Shown piece after piece: positions 47,344-58,600 of a stretch of 64,000 nt of DNA. Source of the DNA: Parasponia andersonii (taxonomy: Eukaryota > Streptophyta > Magnoliopsida > Rosales > Cannabaceae); assembly GCA_002914805.1 (NCBI GenBank), contig JXTB01000539.1, positions 41,934 through 105,933 on the forward strand. The letters are read 5' to 3'. Within the stretch, counting starts at the first letter, position 1. Each line of letters begins with the position of its first letter. A program made the translations under genes and the position numbers. Under the pieces are notes generated by a model. It searched no databases and was not told the DNA's origin. It was given only the letters and a program-made list of their open reading frames with translations.

Positions 47344-48513
47344 TTATAACTTAGGGACCGATCGCAAGGCATTAATGAGTTGTAAGGAACCAACACGTGC
47401 ACCACTATCTTCTTTATCACCTCCTTCTTGGCTTGGCTCGGAGGCAATTAAGGCATTGAGAGCTTTCTTCTTGGGACACTCGCGTGCCCAATGTGGCCCA
47501 TTACAAAGAAAGCACTTGACTCTTAGCTTAGAGAAGTCACGGTCTTCCTTCTCTTTGCCCTTGTCTTTGTGCCTATAGGAGGAACTATCTTTGTTCCATT
47601 TTCCTCCCTTTGTTTGCTCTCCCCCACTCTTTGCTCCACCACCCTTCTTGTCTTTGGCCTTAGAAGGGTTCTTATTGGTAGAGTAATCAACAAGGCTCTC
47701 AGCTACTGCAACAGCATCAGCCAAGTCCTGGACGCCACGACGCTTGAGCTCTAACTTGGCCCAGTTCTGAAGACCATCCATGAACAAGAATATGGCATCT
47801 TTATCTTAAGTGTCAGGGACTTCGAGCAAGAGTGTGGTAAACTCTTTCACGTAGTCTCTAATACTCCCAGATTGTTTGAGGCGGCGAAGGTAGCCTCTCA
47901 CCTCCTCATCGACATTCTCGGGGAAGAATTGTCTTTTTAGCTCTCTTTTGAAGTCATTAAAGGTGGCTACAATGCACACCCCTCGTTGCATCTCCTCGTG
48001 TCTCTGCCTCCACCATAGCATGAGAGTATCAGTTAGATACAAAGCAGCATTACAGATTTGACAGGCATCGTCCGTCACACCGGCGGCCTCAAAGTATTGT
48101 TCGAGTCCCCATAGGAAGTTCTCAACATCCCTAGCACTGTGAGTACCATTGAAGGTCTTTGGTTTAGGTATCTCAACCTTCCTTGCTTCAATAGTTATTG
48201 TGGTGGTCACTCCCGTGGCCACCGCTCACTTGCACAATGCAAGATCACCACCCATCTCATCTACTCTAAGTAAAACATTATTGAGTTCTCTTTGGAAGAG
48301 ATCTCGTACCTTGGCAATCTCTGAATGAAAGGACTCGATCTCGCACCTTAAGTCAGTCTCTAGCCCACCAAGCACATCTTTGATGCCACTGTGGATCTCT
48401 GCATCCTCGGTCTCCAAACTGTTGCAGTAGCCATCTAGATCGTCTCTACGCTCGCCCAACGTGTCCAATTTGGTCTCTAGTTGCGACACTCTAGCCTCCA
48501 AGCTAGTCACCAC
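47344..48513 (-). pseudogene. gag of the 6.0-kb element, nearly intact
   Basis: An N-terminal heptad-rich coiled-coil-like region (SLEARVSQLETKLDTLGE, 48513-48226) is followed by the capsid-like part (FNGTHSARDVENFLWGLEQY, LKRQFFPENVDEEVRGYL, SIRDYVKEF). A Lys/Gly-rich linker and the zinc knuckle CFLCNGPHWARECP come next. Only a few in-frame stops interrupt it (near 48223, 47805 and 47344), so this is the best-preserved retroelement frame in the window. Confidence 0.9.
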
Positions 48514-48654
48514 GTCCTTTGACTTGCCACAGGTAGCACCCTTCTTCCTTTGATCACGCCCACTCTCAGAAGCACTAACTTCGACAGGGTCAGGAGTTAC
48601 AGCTATGGTCTTTATTTAGACAATGGAACTACCAAGATATAATGAGCAACCAAA

Positions 48655-48666
48655 GCTCTGATACCA
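48655..48666 (-). other. Primer-binding site (initiator Met tRNA) of the 6.0-kb element
   Basis: TGGTATCAGAGC on the - strand, three bases inside the 5' LTR. Confidence 0.95.
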
Positions 48667-48669
48667 CAC

Positions 48670-49321
48670 TGTCATGACCCTAGCCTCAAACTAGACAATC
48701 GTGCAGCACTTAGCACAATCTGTCGCACTAAGTCTGCCTACTAATACTCAAGAAAGGGACTTAAAGTAAGCTTTGAGATAAAGTGGTAAGGATGAGAGAG
48801 TTTAGGTAAATGAAAGCTTTTTATTACTCTTAGAATGCTTAGAACTCTCAAAAATAGGACTTAGATACAAATAAATCCAAAGGGTCCTTTATATAAGCAA
48901 AGCCTAAACCAACTAACGGTTATGATCATGCCAAGTGGCATGATCTTACAAAGGGTCTAGAATATTCTCAAATAAAGTTACAATATCTACAAAGATATTT
49001 ACATAGAGAAATCTAGAACAAACATGGTCTACATCCTTCTAAGAGATTCATCCACCATCTTGACTCTTCCAAGTCATTTTAGGAGTTTCTAGGAACGTCC
49101 AATCTATCTAGCATCATCTGGCCTTGTCTAGAACCTTCTAGGACTTAGTAGTGCCAACTAGAGTCTTCTAGCATAACCAAGGCCTCTCTTGATTGTTCTA
49201 GAAGTGTCCACCATGTTCTAGGGTCTTCCTCAATCTTTTTGGGTGAGCAGTATAGATAGAGGACCTTAGAGCCATGAGTAACAATATTTGGATTTTGTGA
49301 GCCAAATGAGCGGGCGTAACA
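48670..49321 (-). repeat. 5' LTR of the 6.0-kb element (652 bp)
   Basis: TGTCATGACCC to GCGGGCGTAACA on the + strand. Collinear with the 3' LTR throughout. Confidence 0.95.
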
Positions 49322-49704
49322 CTTAGCCATGGAGTATGCATAAGGACTAAAATAATAAGCAAATCCACCAGATCAAAGGTGAAATTAGGGACCTTAGTGT
49401 AGATAATAGTGAATGACAACTTTTCAACGCTTGTGTAACCTCTTAAGTATTCCTAGGCTAGCAATTTTAGTAAAATTATTATTAATAAATTTAATGTCAA
49501 ATTTTAGTAAGTTTATTTTCATAATACTTGAAATTATATGTGTAGTATGATTATATGATATTTTGCAATTGAAGTTTATTTTTAACTGTTACAATGTCCT
49601 CTTCATAGATTATGTTACATAGTCGACGATGCGTAAAGAATTTTGATGCATTTGGAGGAAAAGATAACATGGAAGCCACCAAAAAGAAGTTCTACAGGAA
49701 TATG
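49322..49704. other. Short spacer with a possible coding remnant at its right end
   Basis: AT-rich. Bases 49637-49704 read as an open stretch (NFDAFGGKDNMEATKKKFYR) that is cut by the LTR beginning at 49705. I do not recognise the family; it may belong to the older element discussed around 51.3-51.9 and 62.2 kb. Confidence 0.3.
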
Positions 49705-51262
49705 TGTTAGGATAATGCCCAAAAAGTGTTCATTATTTTTTTTTTATATTTATTGGATATTTTAGATTTTTAATAAAGTGATATTTTATGTATAATATTT
49801 ATGGTAATGTTTTGATAATTGTAAATAGTAAATATCAAAAGGTTCTATGATTTATTTATTAGAGAAATATTTTAAGAAAATTGTTTATTAAAGATTAAGA
49901 CATATTTTCTCTAAATAAATCAAATAAAATTGCTCACAGCTAATAAAAAATAGTTAGACAATTTTTTTGGATTGTTGTAAGACATTGTACATTTATAATG
50001 TATCTTAAACTATATTGGTATGACTATATATAAAAGTCTTAGTGTAAAATTATATTGAACAATGATCATGTGAAATGCCCTTTTGTAATAGGTATTATTG
50101 ACAAAAATATATTCTCACAAACTTAATAATTAATACATATCTTTCTTAATCTTAAAATAGGTGATGAACATATGTTCATAATTTGTATTATTTGAGATAT
50201 TAAAAAGTATGGATCAAGAAATTGACGATTTGCTGGTCATGATATTTTGATAATATATTATTATGGGTGTTGAGAATATATACTTATAGATATGAATATC
50301 ACAACTCCATTATATAGAGATGTGAATACCGTCTAAAGGAGTTATATGAGTTTTAATGATTTAACTTTAGCTAAGTAATTAATAAAATTAGTTGCTTTAT
50401 TAATTAAAGACTTTTTGTAAGTCTGGTCATCTATTAAATATAGTCTTTCATTAAGAAATTGAAAGATATAATTGGCAGGGTAAAATAATAATTTTATCCA
50501 GCTTTAATTATCTATCTTCATATGTGGATACACATGCAAATGTTAATTATTTAATATATATATATATATATTTTTAATTATGAAATATCTTGCAATATTT
50601 ATTTAATTCAAAAGTACACTTTGGACTTTTAGTTGAATAAGTTCTTAACTAATAGTACAAGTTTACTTATATTAAGAATTAACTAGAATTGAGTATTATG
50701 TCTACTAGAACTTGAATTAAATAAGTGTAGTTAGGTCATCAATCTACACTAACATCTTGAATTGCGTGAAATCAACAGAATTGAGGTCAAATAGTTTTTT
50801 GGGCAGTTACACTAAGTGACAAAAGGCTAGATAAGAAAGTGGGCCACTGGAACGTACTATATTACTCTATAGAGCAATAAAATTTGGCTAGCCCGTAAGC
50901 CTACTAGAGCCCACTAAATTTACCTTGGCTTCTCCCTTATCCTTCGAGTGTATAGTTCAGTTTTATTGAATATATTTATTTGGTGGCTGCAAATAGAAAA
51001 ATTGTGAGAAAAGTGGGAGAGAGAAATTCTTGAAACTACTATTAGAAGCCATTGAAGCTCTTGAATTCTTCTAAAAAGTTGATCAAGATCGAAATGCCTA
51101 CACCTCTGTTGACCCAAGCTTTTAGTTATAGTACAATTTCTTTGTATGTATTTAGACCATAATAAAGATCCAAAATTATTTTTATAAAAAAACTAAATCC
51201 AATTTTTTTTTTTTATTTTCCGCGCTTCCACCTAATCTAGATTTTATCACGTTCTTATAACA
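49705..51262 (+). mobile_element. Solo LTR of Ty1/copia type (about 1.56 kb)
   Basis: It starts TGTTAGGATAATGCCC and ends ATCACGTTCTTATAACA, both typical of plant copia LTRs, with the usual 'ttttccgcgcttcc' segment shortly before the end. No primer site follows the right end, so it is a solo LTR. The flanks ATATG and TTTAA do not match, so either a boundary is off or the target duplication has been lost. Confidence 0.6.
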
Positions 51263-51862
51263 TTTAACCAACAAGGTGTCTATGGAAGATTGCACCATTC
51301 TTTGTGATTATTTCACCGCACCAGATTTTCAAGTTATAATATTTTTTCATAGTTATAATAAATTTAAATTCATTTTAACTAATTATTTTATTTTCTAGCA
51401 AAAAAATTTGGTGTAAAATATAAGGAATCAGGCGCAGCAACTATATGCCCCTGGTCATGGCTTTTTGAGCATCACGGTTATGCATGAAGGGTAGGCATAT
51501 AACAAATAATCATTAACTTACAATCTTTTATTCTATTTTATATCTATTGAAATTGATCATTACTTTGGTTGTAGATTGACCTGGAGACAAGTACCTTAAT
51601 CAAATCCATAGACATATAGCAAAAACATCATTGCAAGGAATACTTAATGGAGAAGTGACTACACACGTAATAAGTATGTAAGTTTGATTTATTCTTTTTC
51701 AATATTGGATTTTATCTAATAACTAAATTAATTCCAAATTATGTTTTATAAGAGGAGATGGCTAGGTTAAGAGAAGAGGTTATGACTAGGAGATAACTAG
51801 CTGACCTAGCCGCAACACAACAGGGTCAGCCGCATCAGCAGAGTCTATTATGGGTAGCCCTC
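51263..51862 (+). pseudogene. Fragments of an older transposon ORF (coiled-coil part), interrupted
   Basis: Open stretches on the + strand include KKFGVKYKESGAATICPW (about 51400-51455) and EEMARLREEVMTRR-stop-LADLAATQQGQPHQQ (about 51754-51845). Polar, Gln-rich coiled coils of this kind end the second ORF of many plant CACTA elements, but the match is by character only. The 10.3-kb CACTA element begins at 51863 and breaks the sequence. Confidence 0.35.
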
Positions 51863-51884
51863 CACTGCAACAAAAAATGTCTTT

Positions 51885-52145
51885 CAAGGCGTCCACAAAA
51901 TCGCTTTGGTTCCAGGTACCATGATAGGTCTTGGCTACGAAGGCGCTTATAAGGCATCGTGGAAGGTCTATCAAGGCGCCTATTAGGCACTGTGAAAGAT
52001 ATCTTCCACGGTACTTATAAAGCGCCGTGGAAGATGTCTACTAAGGCGCCTATTAGGCGCCGTGAAAGACCGTAAAAGACATTTTTCACGGCGCCTGTTA
52101 AGCGCAATGGTATCTTGAATCTAAGGCACTTAACATGCGTCTTGG
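51885..52145. repeat. Left subterminal palindrome array of the CACTA element
   Basis: Modules of the form AAGGCGCCTATTAGGCGCCGTG recur at about 51940, 51974, 52007, 52043, 52087 and 52122. They have alternating orientation and spacing of roughly 33-44 bp. Such repeats are the expected transposase-binding sites of CACTA elements. Confidence 0.85.
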
Positions 52146-52589
52146 TAGATAATTTCCAGGGGGTATTTGTAATGTATTTGTTTATACTACCCCCTGGAAT
52201 TTTATAAATATAATCTAAATTCATTACATATACCAAATATTTGAAATAAAACGGAGTATAAATATATATTTATATAGTAATATTAAATTAACATAATAAT
52301 CCATATAGTCTATATATACATTAGTTTTTTAAGCCAAACTAACATGATCATCAAAGACTACATATAGTTTAAATAAACAAAGATTAAGAATCTCAAATGA
52401 AAAATTGTATTAGTTCTTCAACCCACTCTTCAAGAAGTCCGTTGATATCATCTTTTGTATAAAAATTGTGTCCATTAAACTACAAATTCAAATACCTTAT
52501 TTGTTAGAAAGTTATCAATCAAACTATAAATTAGAATAGAACTAATAAAACATATGATTACATATCATTGTGGTAAATGATTTAACATT

Positions 52590-55490
52590 GGCTTGTTCAA
52601 TGACTTATCTCATAAATTTACATATGTAGAATCCGCACTCAACATTTGTCGGTTGTCTTGGGCACTATACATAAGCATAAAGTAAACATAAGTAATTTTA
52701 ATTAATCTTCCACCTAACAAGTGTTATTAATTCAAATTTAGTTCTTTTATTAACTTATAAACCGGACCATTTAATCTTCCTTTCTTCCCTTTTTCTACAT
52801 TATATATCTTGAATGTACTTTGAATTGGAAATGCGCAAACACAATAATAAAAGGTTAGCAATAGCAACCATAAGTAAAAATACCATAAGAAACTAAACTA
52901 TAATAAAATAACTATTAGAGAACTTACTCAATCATTGTTAAACCAATTTCCTCACGGAGAACTAAGCCGAGAGGATCTAAAAACCATGCATAATCTTTAA
53001 GAGGATAAATAATAAGTAACATCCAATGGTCCCTACTCATAAAATTGATGATAAAGATTATTAATATGTAACAATTAACTTCATATAGGAAGTAGTTGAT
53101 CATATGACAATTTGTTAAGTTTAAAATCTTACCTATGATTCCAAGGTGTAATTCGAAATTGATGTTTATTCTCCATGGATAACATCCGGGTTACTAAACT
53201 TATAGCACGATCCTCACGTGGACCACCTTCTGTAGTAACTGCACTAGGATCCATGAACATAAACCTAGCTTGATAGCCATATTGGGTCACTAAATAGTGT
53301 AAATGCCTACAAGTACAAAATGCAATGTGAATTAAGTGTTGTATTATATAATTGCCAACTATAGATACATGTATATATATGAAGTTCTATATATATTAAA
53401 AAAATAAACTTCTTATCTCATGTATAATGTAATAGGCACGGCCCCAATCTTTTGTAACGTGCAAAACTCAATTATGTTTTCTTTGAATATGGGCAAACAA
53501 AAAGCTTCTCCAAACATTTCTTCATCAAAGAGAACATTAATAACAATACTTTCATCTACTCTTTGAATGGTATTTAATAGTAATTTTATAGAAGCTGGTG
53601 CACCATCAACAAATTTAAACTGTGTTTGTGTAACAGATTCCACTTTATTTCTTTATGGATGTACTCTTTCTTGTGTTTGAGGTGGCTGTGGTTGTGAAGA
53701 TTTATTCTTTTCCATTTGATACCTATTTATATTATTAAACTCCTAAAATCCAAATAAATGATGAAATGTTAACAAACAAGTTAATAATTCACATTAGAAT
53801 TCAATAAAAGATGAATTTATTTGGAAAATGGGTCTGCATACCAAATTATCTTCAAAGATGACAAGCATCTTAGGCCATGCAAGATGCGATCCAAGTGCGT
53901 AACTTACCAACCTTGTATCATCATCTGGATTTGGAATAGGAATTAGGTCTGTAGCATCAAGAACAACCTCTACTGATACACGAAAATTATTCTCCCCCAA
54001 TTATCTGCCGTGAATAATAGTTGATGAGGTTGACTCTTGTACATGTCCTAAAGCAACTATGTTATCACGAGACCCCACTGCAAGCTTACATGGTCAGTTC
54101 TACAATATAGAAAATCAAACACAATTTATAAATACAAGTAGTTAATCAATATGTTAAGAAAGAAACTCATATAAATATACTTTTTTGAGTCGTGAAGATA
54201 TTCCTACAGACACCATTGGATTTACATGTATCTCTTGTGGTTACACTTCTTCCCTTTGAACTTCTAGCCGTGAAGGAGTTGTATTAGAACCACCAACATT
54301 ACTTTGTTGTCTTGCTTGAATCTTAGTAATTACTGCTTTGAACCGTTCTTCTTGTTCTTTAAGCATTTGTTGCATCTTGCGTGTTTGTTCATCTTGCCAT
54401 TGTTTCAAATCAAATGATTGTTGCTTTTTTGTTGGAGCAGGTTGATGAAAATATTATCTGTGGCTAACATGAAATCTCATTCCCTGTATACGTCTAGAAT
54501 ATTCAGGAGTGTCTAAAGCCATTGTTAATATATCATTAGAACCGTCTATCTCGAGATTTCCCTCTTGGAATTATTGATTATAATCTTTCTACAAAACATG
54601 TATAGAATTGAATATTAGACTATGCTATACTTTTAACAAAATTACAAATTAATATAATCAATATGTTGTAATAAGTAACTTACAATTCTATCAACTCCTG
54701 CTTTGATTTCCTCAGTATGACCTCCTTTTCTAGAGACACATCTTTTACTCCATAGCTCGGATCTATCAATATCATATCGCTCTTCGTCTTTTTCAATCTT
54801 AGCTTCTAATCCAGCATAACCCAAGTGAGACATACGATGTGGATATTTATTTTGCCTTGCTCTTTCCTGTTGTACTTTCCTAGCTTCCTCCCATTCTGCA
54901 CTTAATCTTTTCTTAACAAACTCATCCCAAACTTTAGGTTCAACCTACGGTGCATATGATGCTGGAGGATGCTCTGATAACTCTGGACAAGTATGTCTAT
55001 ACTCATAAATCAGTTCAGTTGTAATCCTAGATTTAAAATCTCTCCACATTTTTCCACAACTTTTTAAAGTTTCTTTTTTTGCTTTGTAGTCCAATACAAA
55101 TATTTCCTACAATGTAAAAAAAATAATGTTAATACCAAATAGATATTCTAAAAAATATAAAATAAAAATATTCATGTTCATACCAATATTATATGCCAGA
55201 GCTCATCTTTTAGGTCCATTGGTACAAGCGTCCAGTTATCAATGTTTATTGGGATCTTGCGACGAATCATAAGGCCACAAAAGCTCGCCAAATGTTTACC
55301 TTCATCCCCAATTGGTTGTCCCCATTCATTGTACGTGACAACTTCTTTTTTGTTATCACTTCTTTTTATAATCAACTCCTTCATTTGAGTCGTTCCTCTT
55401 GGTTTCTTTTTGTGTTTTCTTTCACTTTGACTACTTTGTGATGGTGTAAATTGATATACATCATCTGCACCTTCATTTTCCATGTCAATA
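52590..55490 (-). pseudogene. CACTA second ORF: Transposase_24-like part joined to an Ulp1-like cysteine protease domain
   Basis: On the - strand: PIGDEGKHLASFCGLMIRRK (55300 region), the type of motif seen in plant Ptta/En/Spm proteins; a coiled-coil, Gln-rich region near 54.3-54.5 kb; then a segment FGEAFCLPIFKENIIEFCTLQKIG (53490 region) that usually precedes the protease. The Ulp1/C48 domain follows with His in DHWMLLIIYPL (codon 53028-53026), Asp in WFLDPL (52977-52975), and Gln and Cys in CPRQPTNVECGFYICKFM (Cys codon 52637-52635). Exons are separated by AT-rich introns; I did not fix every splice site. Stops between segments (for example near 54001 and 55483) may be introns or damage. 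Ulp1 domains cleave SUMO-type isopeptide bonds; a role in the element is unproven. Confidence 0.7.
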
Positions 55491-55698
55491 ATTACCTGTT
55501 AAATAATAAATCCACAAATATAGATCAAAAATTAAGATAGAAAATAATAAGCATGTAAACATAAAAGATAATATATTTAAAAAAACAAAACATCAATCCA
55601 TAAAGATATAAAAATGAAACAAAAATATATAACTTATTTGATTTGTACCTCATTGATTTCTTTCTTTGATTATCAATCCAAATACCTTCACCATCATC

Positions 55699-58600
55699 TC
55701 ATAAATATGTAACATCACCTTCATTAACGTCTTCTATCAAAGCCTCCACCGAAACTCCTTTTGAGAATATTTCATGAACAACAAGTATTTTTTTCTCATC
55801 TTTAACTCCTAAATTTTGATATTCTTTTGGTTTTGTTGCAAGAACAATCGACCATCGAGCATCAAGTGGATCATTGACGTAAAATACTTGTTTTACTTGT
55901 GTTACCAATATAAATAGATCATTCTTGTGACCTATCCGGTTTAGATCAACTAAAGTGAAGCCTAACTCATCTTCTCTAACCTCATGGTTACTCTCCACCC
56001 ATTGACACATAAACACCGGGAATCGAAATATGACAAAATCAAGTTCCCAATTTCCTCGATAACACCATAGTATACCATATCACCCTCTATTGGGTTTTTA
56101 TCCTTCGAACTTGAAAATTGTATGGTTTTTGCAACAATACTTATCCCACTATTTTGGATTATTCTTATGTTGTCGCGGTCTCTTATGCAAAAATGAACAC
56201 TATTAACTTGATAAGCATTATACTTAATTACATCCAATGATGGTCCACGTGATATCCATTTCAATGTATCAGATAGATTATGTGTTGCCTTGTTCATTTC
56301 AACTACAATCTATTCAAAATGCAAAATTAACAATTAGAAAACCCAACATATTAGTACTCATACTCTAAAATAGGGAAAAAATGAAATCAAACTATTAATT
56401 GTAACAACTAATTGGAATTACCCATTTGCGAAACCAACTAATAAAAGTTCGATGATGTTCATCATGGATCCACTTCTCTCTTTTTGATTTCATTGAGAAT
56501 TGTGTTTTGATCCAATTTATATGCTCTCTTTAACAACTCATCCCCAAAGTAAACTATTATTATTAAAGAATTCAACATTCAATCAATACAAATCTAATTC
56601 ACAATAAAACTTACTCAATGAAAGGTTGGACTTCAGCTATATTTTGTAACACAGTACAATATGTTTGGTCTAGTTGTTCTCGTTTAACTGTACACACGAC
56701 ACCACCACTTACGCTTTTATTAATATTTGAAGATGCGGGTACTCCGATAGCTTCTACATTTGCCAAATACTCAGAACAAAACTCAATAGCTTCTTCTGCG
56801 ATATAACACTCTACAATGCATCCTTCTGACCGGCTTCTATTTCTAACATATCCTTTTAGAATTTTCATGTATCTCTCAAATAGATACATCCATCTTAAAT
56901 AAACAAGACCACATAACTTCACTTCTCTAACCAAATGTATAGTAAGATGTATCATTATATCAAAAAAACTAGGAGAAAAAAAATGCTCCAACATGCACAA
57001 TGTTACAACAAGTTCACGTTGTAGTTCGTCTAACTTGGATACATCGACCACCTTAGAACAAATTCTACTAAAAAATAAGTATAATCTGGTGATTGCATAT
57101 CGAACATTTTTAGGTAATACGGACCTGATCGCTATAGGTAGTAGATGTTGCATTAGTGTATGACAATCATTTGATTTAAGTCCAACTAGTTTCAAATTGT
57201 TCATATCCACTGATGTTCTAATATTAGAAGAATAGCCTTCAGGAACCTTCACATTAAATAAATATTGACACAATTGATATTTTTCTTCCTTTTTCAATGT
57301 GAAGCAAGCAGAGGGTAAATATGTTCGCTTCTCCCCCACTTTAGGAGTTAAAACTCTTTTTGAACACCTATGTCAACAAGATCCATGCAGGTACCAATAC
57401 TATCCTTATTCTTCCCTGGAATATTTAATAAAGTTCCAATTATGCTATCACATATGTTCTTTTCAATATGCATAATATCTAAGTTATGTCTCAGAAGTAA
57501 ATGTTGCCAATACTCCAACTCAAAGAATATAGATTTCTTCTTCTAACAACTTTTTGGGGTTTTTACAACCTTCACATTACTGCGTCTTTTTCTTTTCTTA
57601 CTGATATCATTTATTTTAACCTTTCCAAGCCTAAATTCGAGCTTAGAGACTGTTTCTAGTATCTTTGTCCCAGTTAAAGGTTGTGGTGCCAATNATCCCA
57701 CTATTTTGGATTATTCTTATGTTGTCGCGGTCTCTTATGCAAAAATGAACACTATTAACTTGATAAGCATTATACTTAATTACATCCAATGATGGTCCAC
57801 GTTATATCCATTTCAATGTATCAGATAGATTATGTGTTGCCTTGTTCATTTCAACTACAATCTATTCAAAATGCAAAATTAACAATTAGAAAACCCAACA
57901 TATTAGTACTCATACTCTAAAATAGGGAAAAAATGAAATCAAACTATTAATTGTAACAACTAATTGGAATTACCCATTTGCGAAACCAACTAATAAAAGT
58001 TCGATGATGTTCATCATGGATCCACTTCTCTCTTTTTGATTTCATTGAGAATTGTGTTTTGATCCAATTTATATGCTCTCTTTAACAACTCATCCCCAAA
58101 GTAAACTATTATTATTAAAGAATTCAACATTCAATCAATACAAATCTAATTCACAATAAAACTTACTCAATGAAAGGTTGGACTTCAGCTATATTTTGTA
58201 ACACAGTACAATATGTTTGGTCTAGTTGTTCTCGTTTAACTGTACACACGACACCACCACTTACGCTTTTATTAATATTTGAAGATGCGGGTACTCCGAT
58301 AGCTTCTACATTTGCCAAATACTCAGAACAAAACTCAATAGCTTCTTCTGCGATATAACACTCTACAATGCATCCTTCTGACCGGCTTCTATTTCTAACA
58401 TATCCTTTTAGAATTTTCATGTATCTCTCAAATAGATACATCCATCTTAAATAAACAAGACCACATAACTTCACTTCTCTAACCAAATGTATAGTAAGAT
58501 GTATCATTATATCAAAAAAACTAGGAGAAAAAAAATGCTCCAACATGCACAATGTTACAACAAGTTCACGTTGTAGTTCGTCTAACTTGGATACATCGAC

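Larger units (their letters stand above)
43311..49325 (-). mobile_element. Full-length Ty3/gypsy chromovirus-type retrotransposon (6,007 bp)
   Basis: The element spans 43315-49321 and is flanked by CTTA at 43311-43314 and 49322-49325 (four matching bases of an expected five). It is coded on the - strand with 653- and 652-bp LTRs. Order: primer site, gag with coiled coil and zinc knuckle, protease, reverse transcriptase, RNase H, integrase, chromodomain-like remnant, G-rich polypurine tract. The knuckle text CFLCNGPHWARECP and the compact size suggest the Galadriel chromovirus lineage, not verified by a tree. LTRs differ at several dozen positions, mostly transitions, so it is not a recent insertion. 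Confidence 0.95.

Noticed and set aside
56618-58358. Two identical + strand frames (56618-56806 and 58170-58358)
   Set aside because: They are antisense to the DUF4218 part of the transposase and duplicated only because the segment is duplicated.
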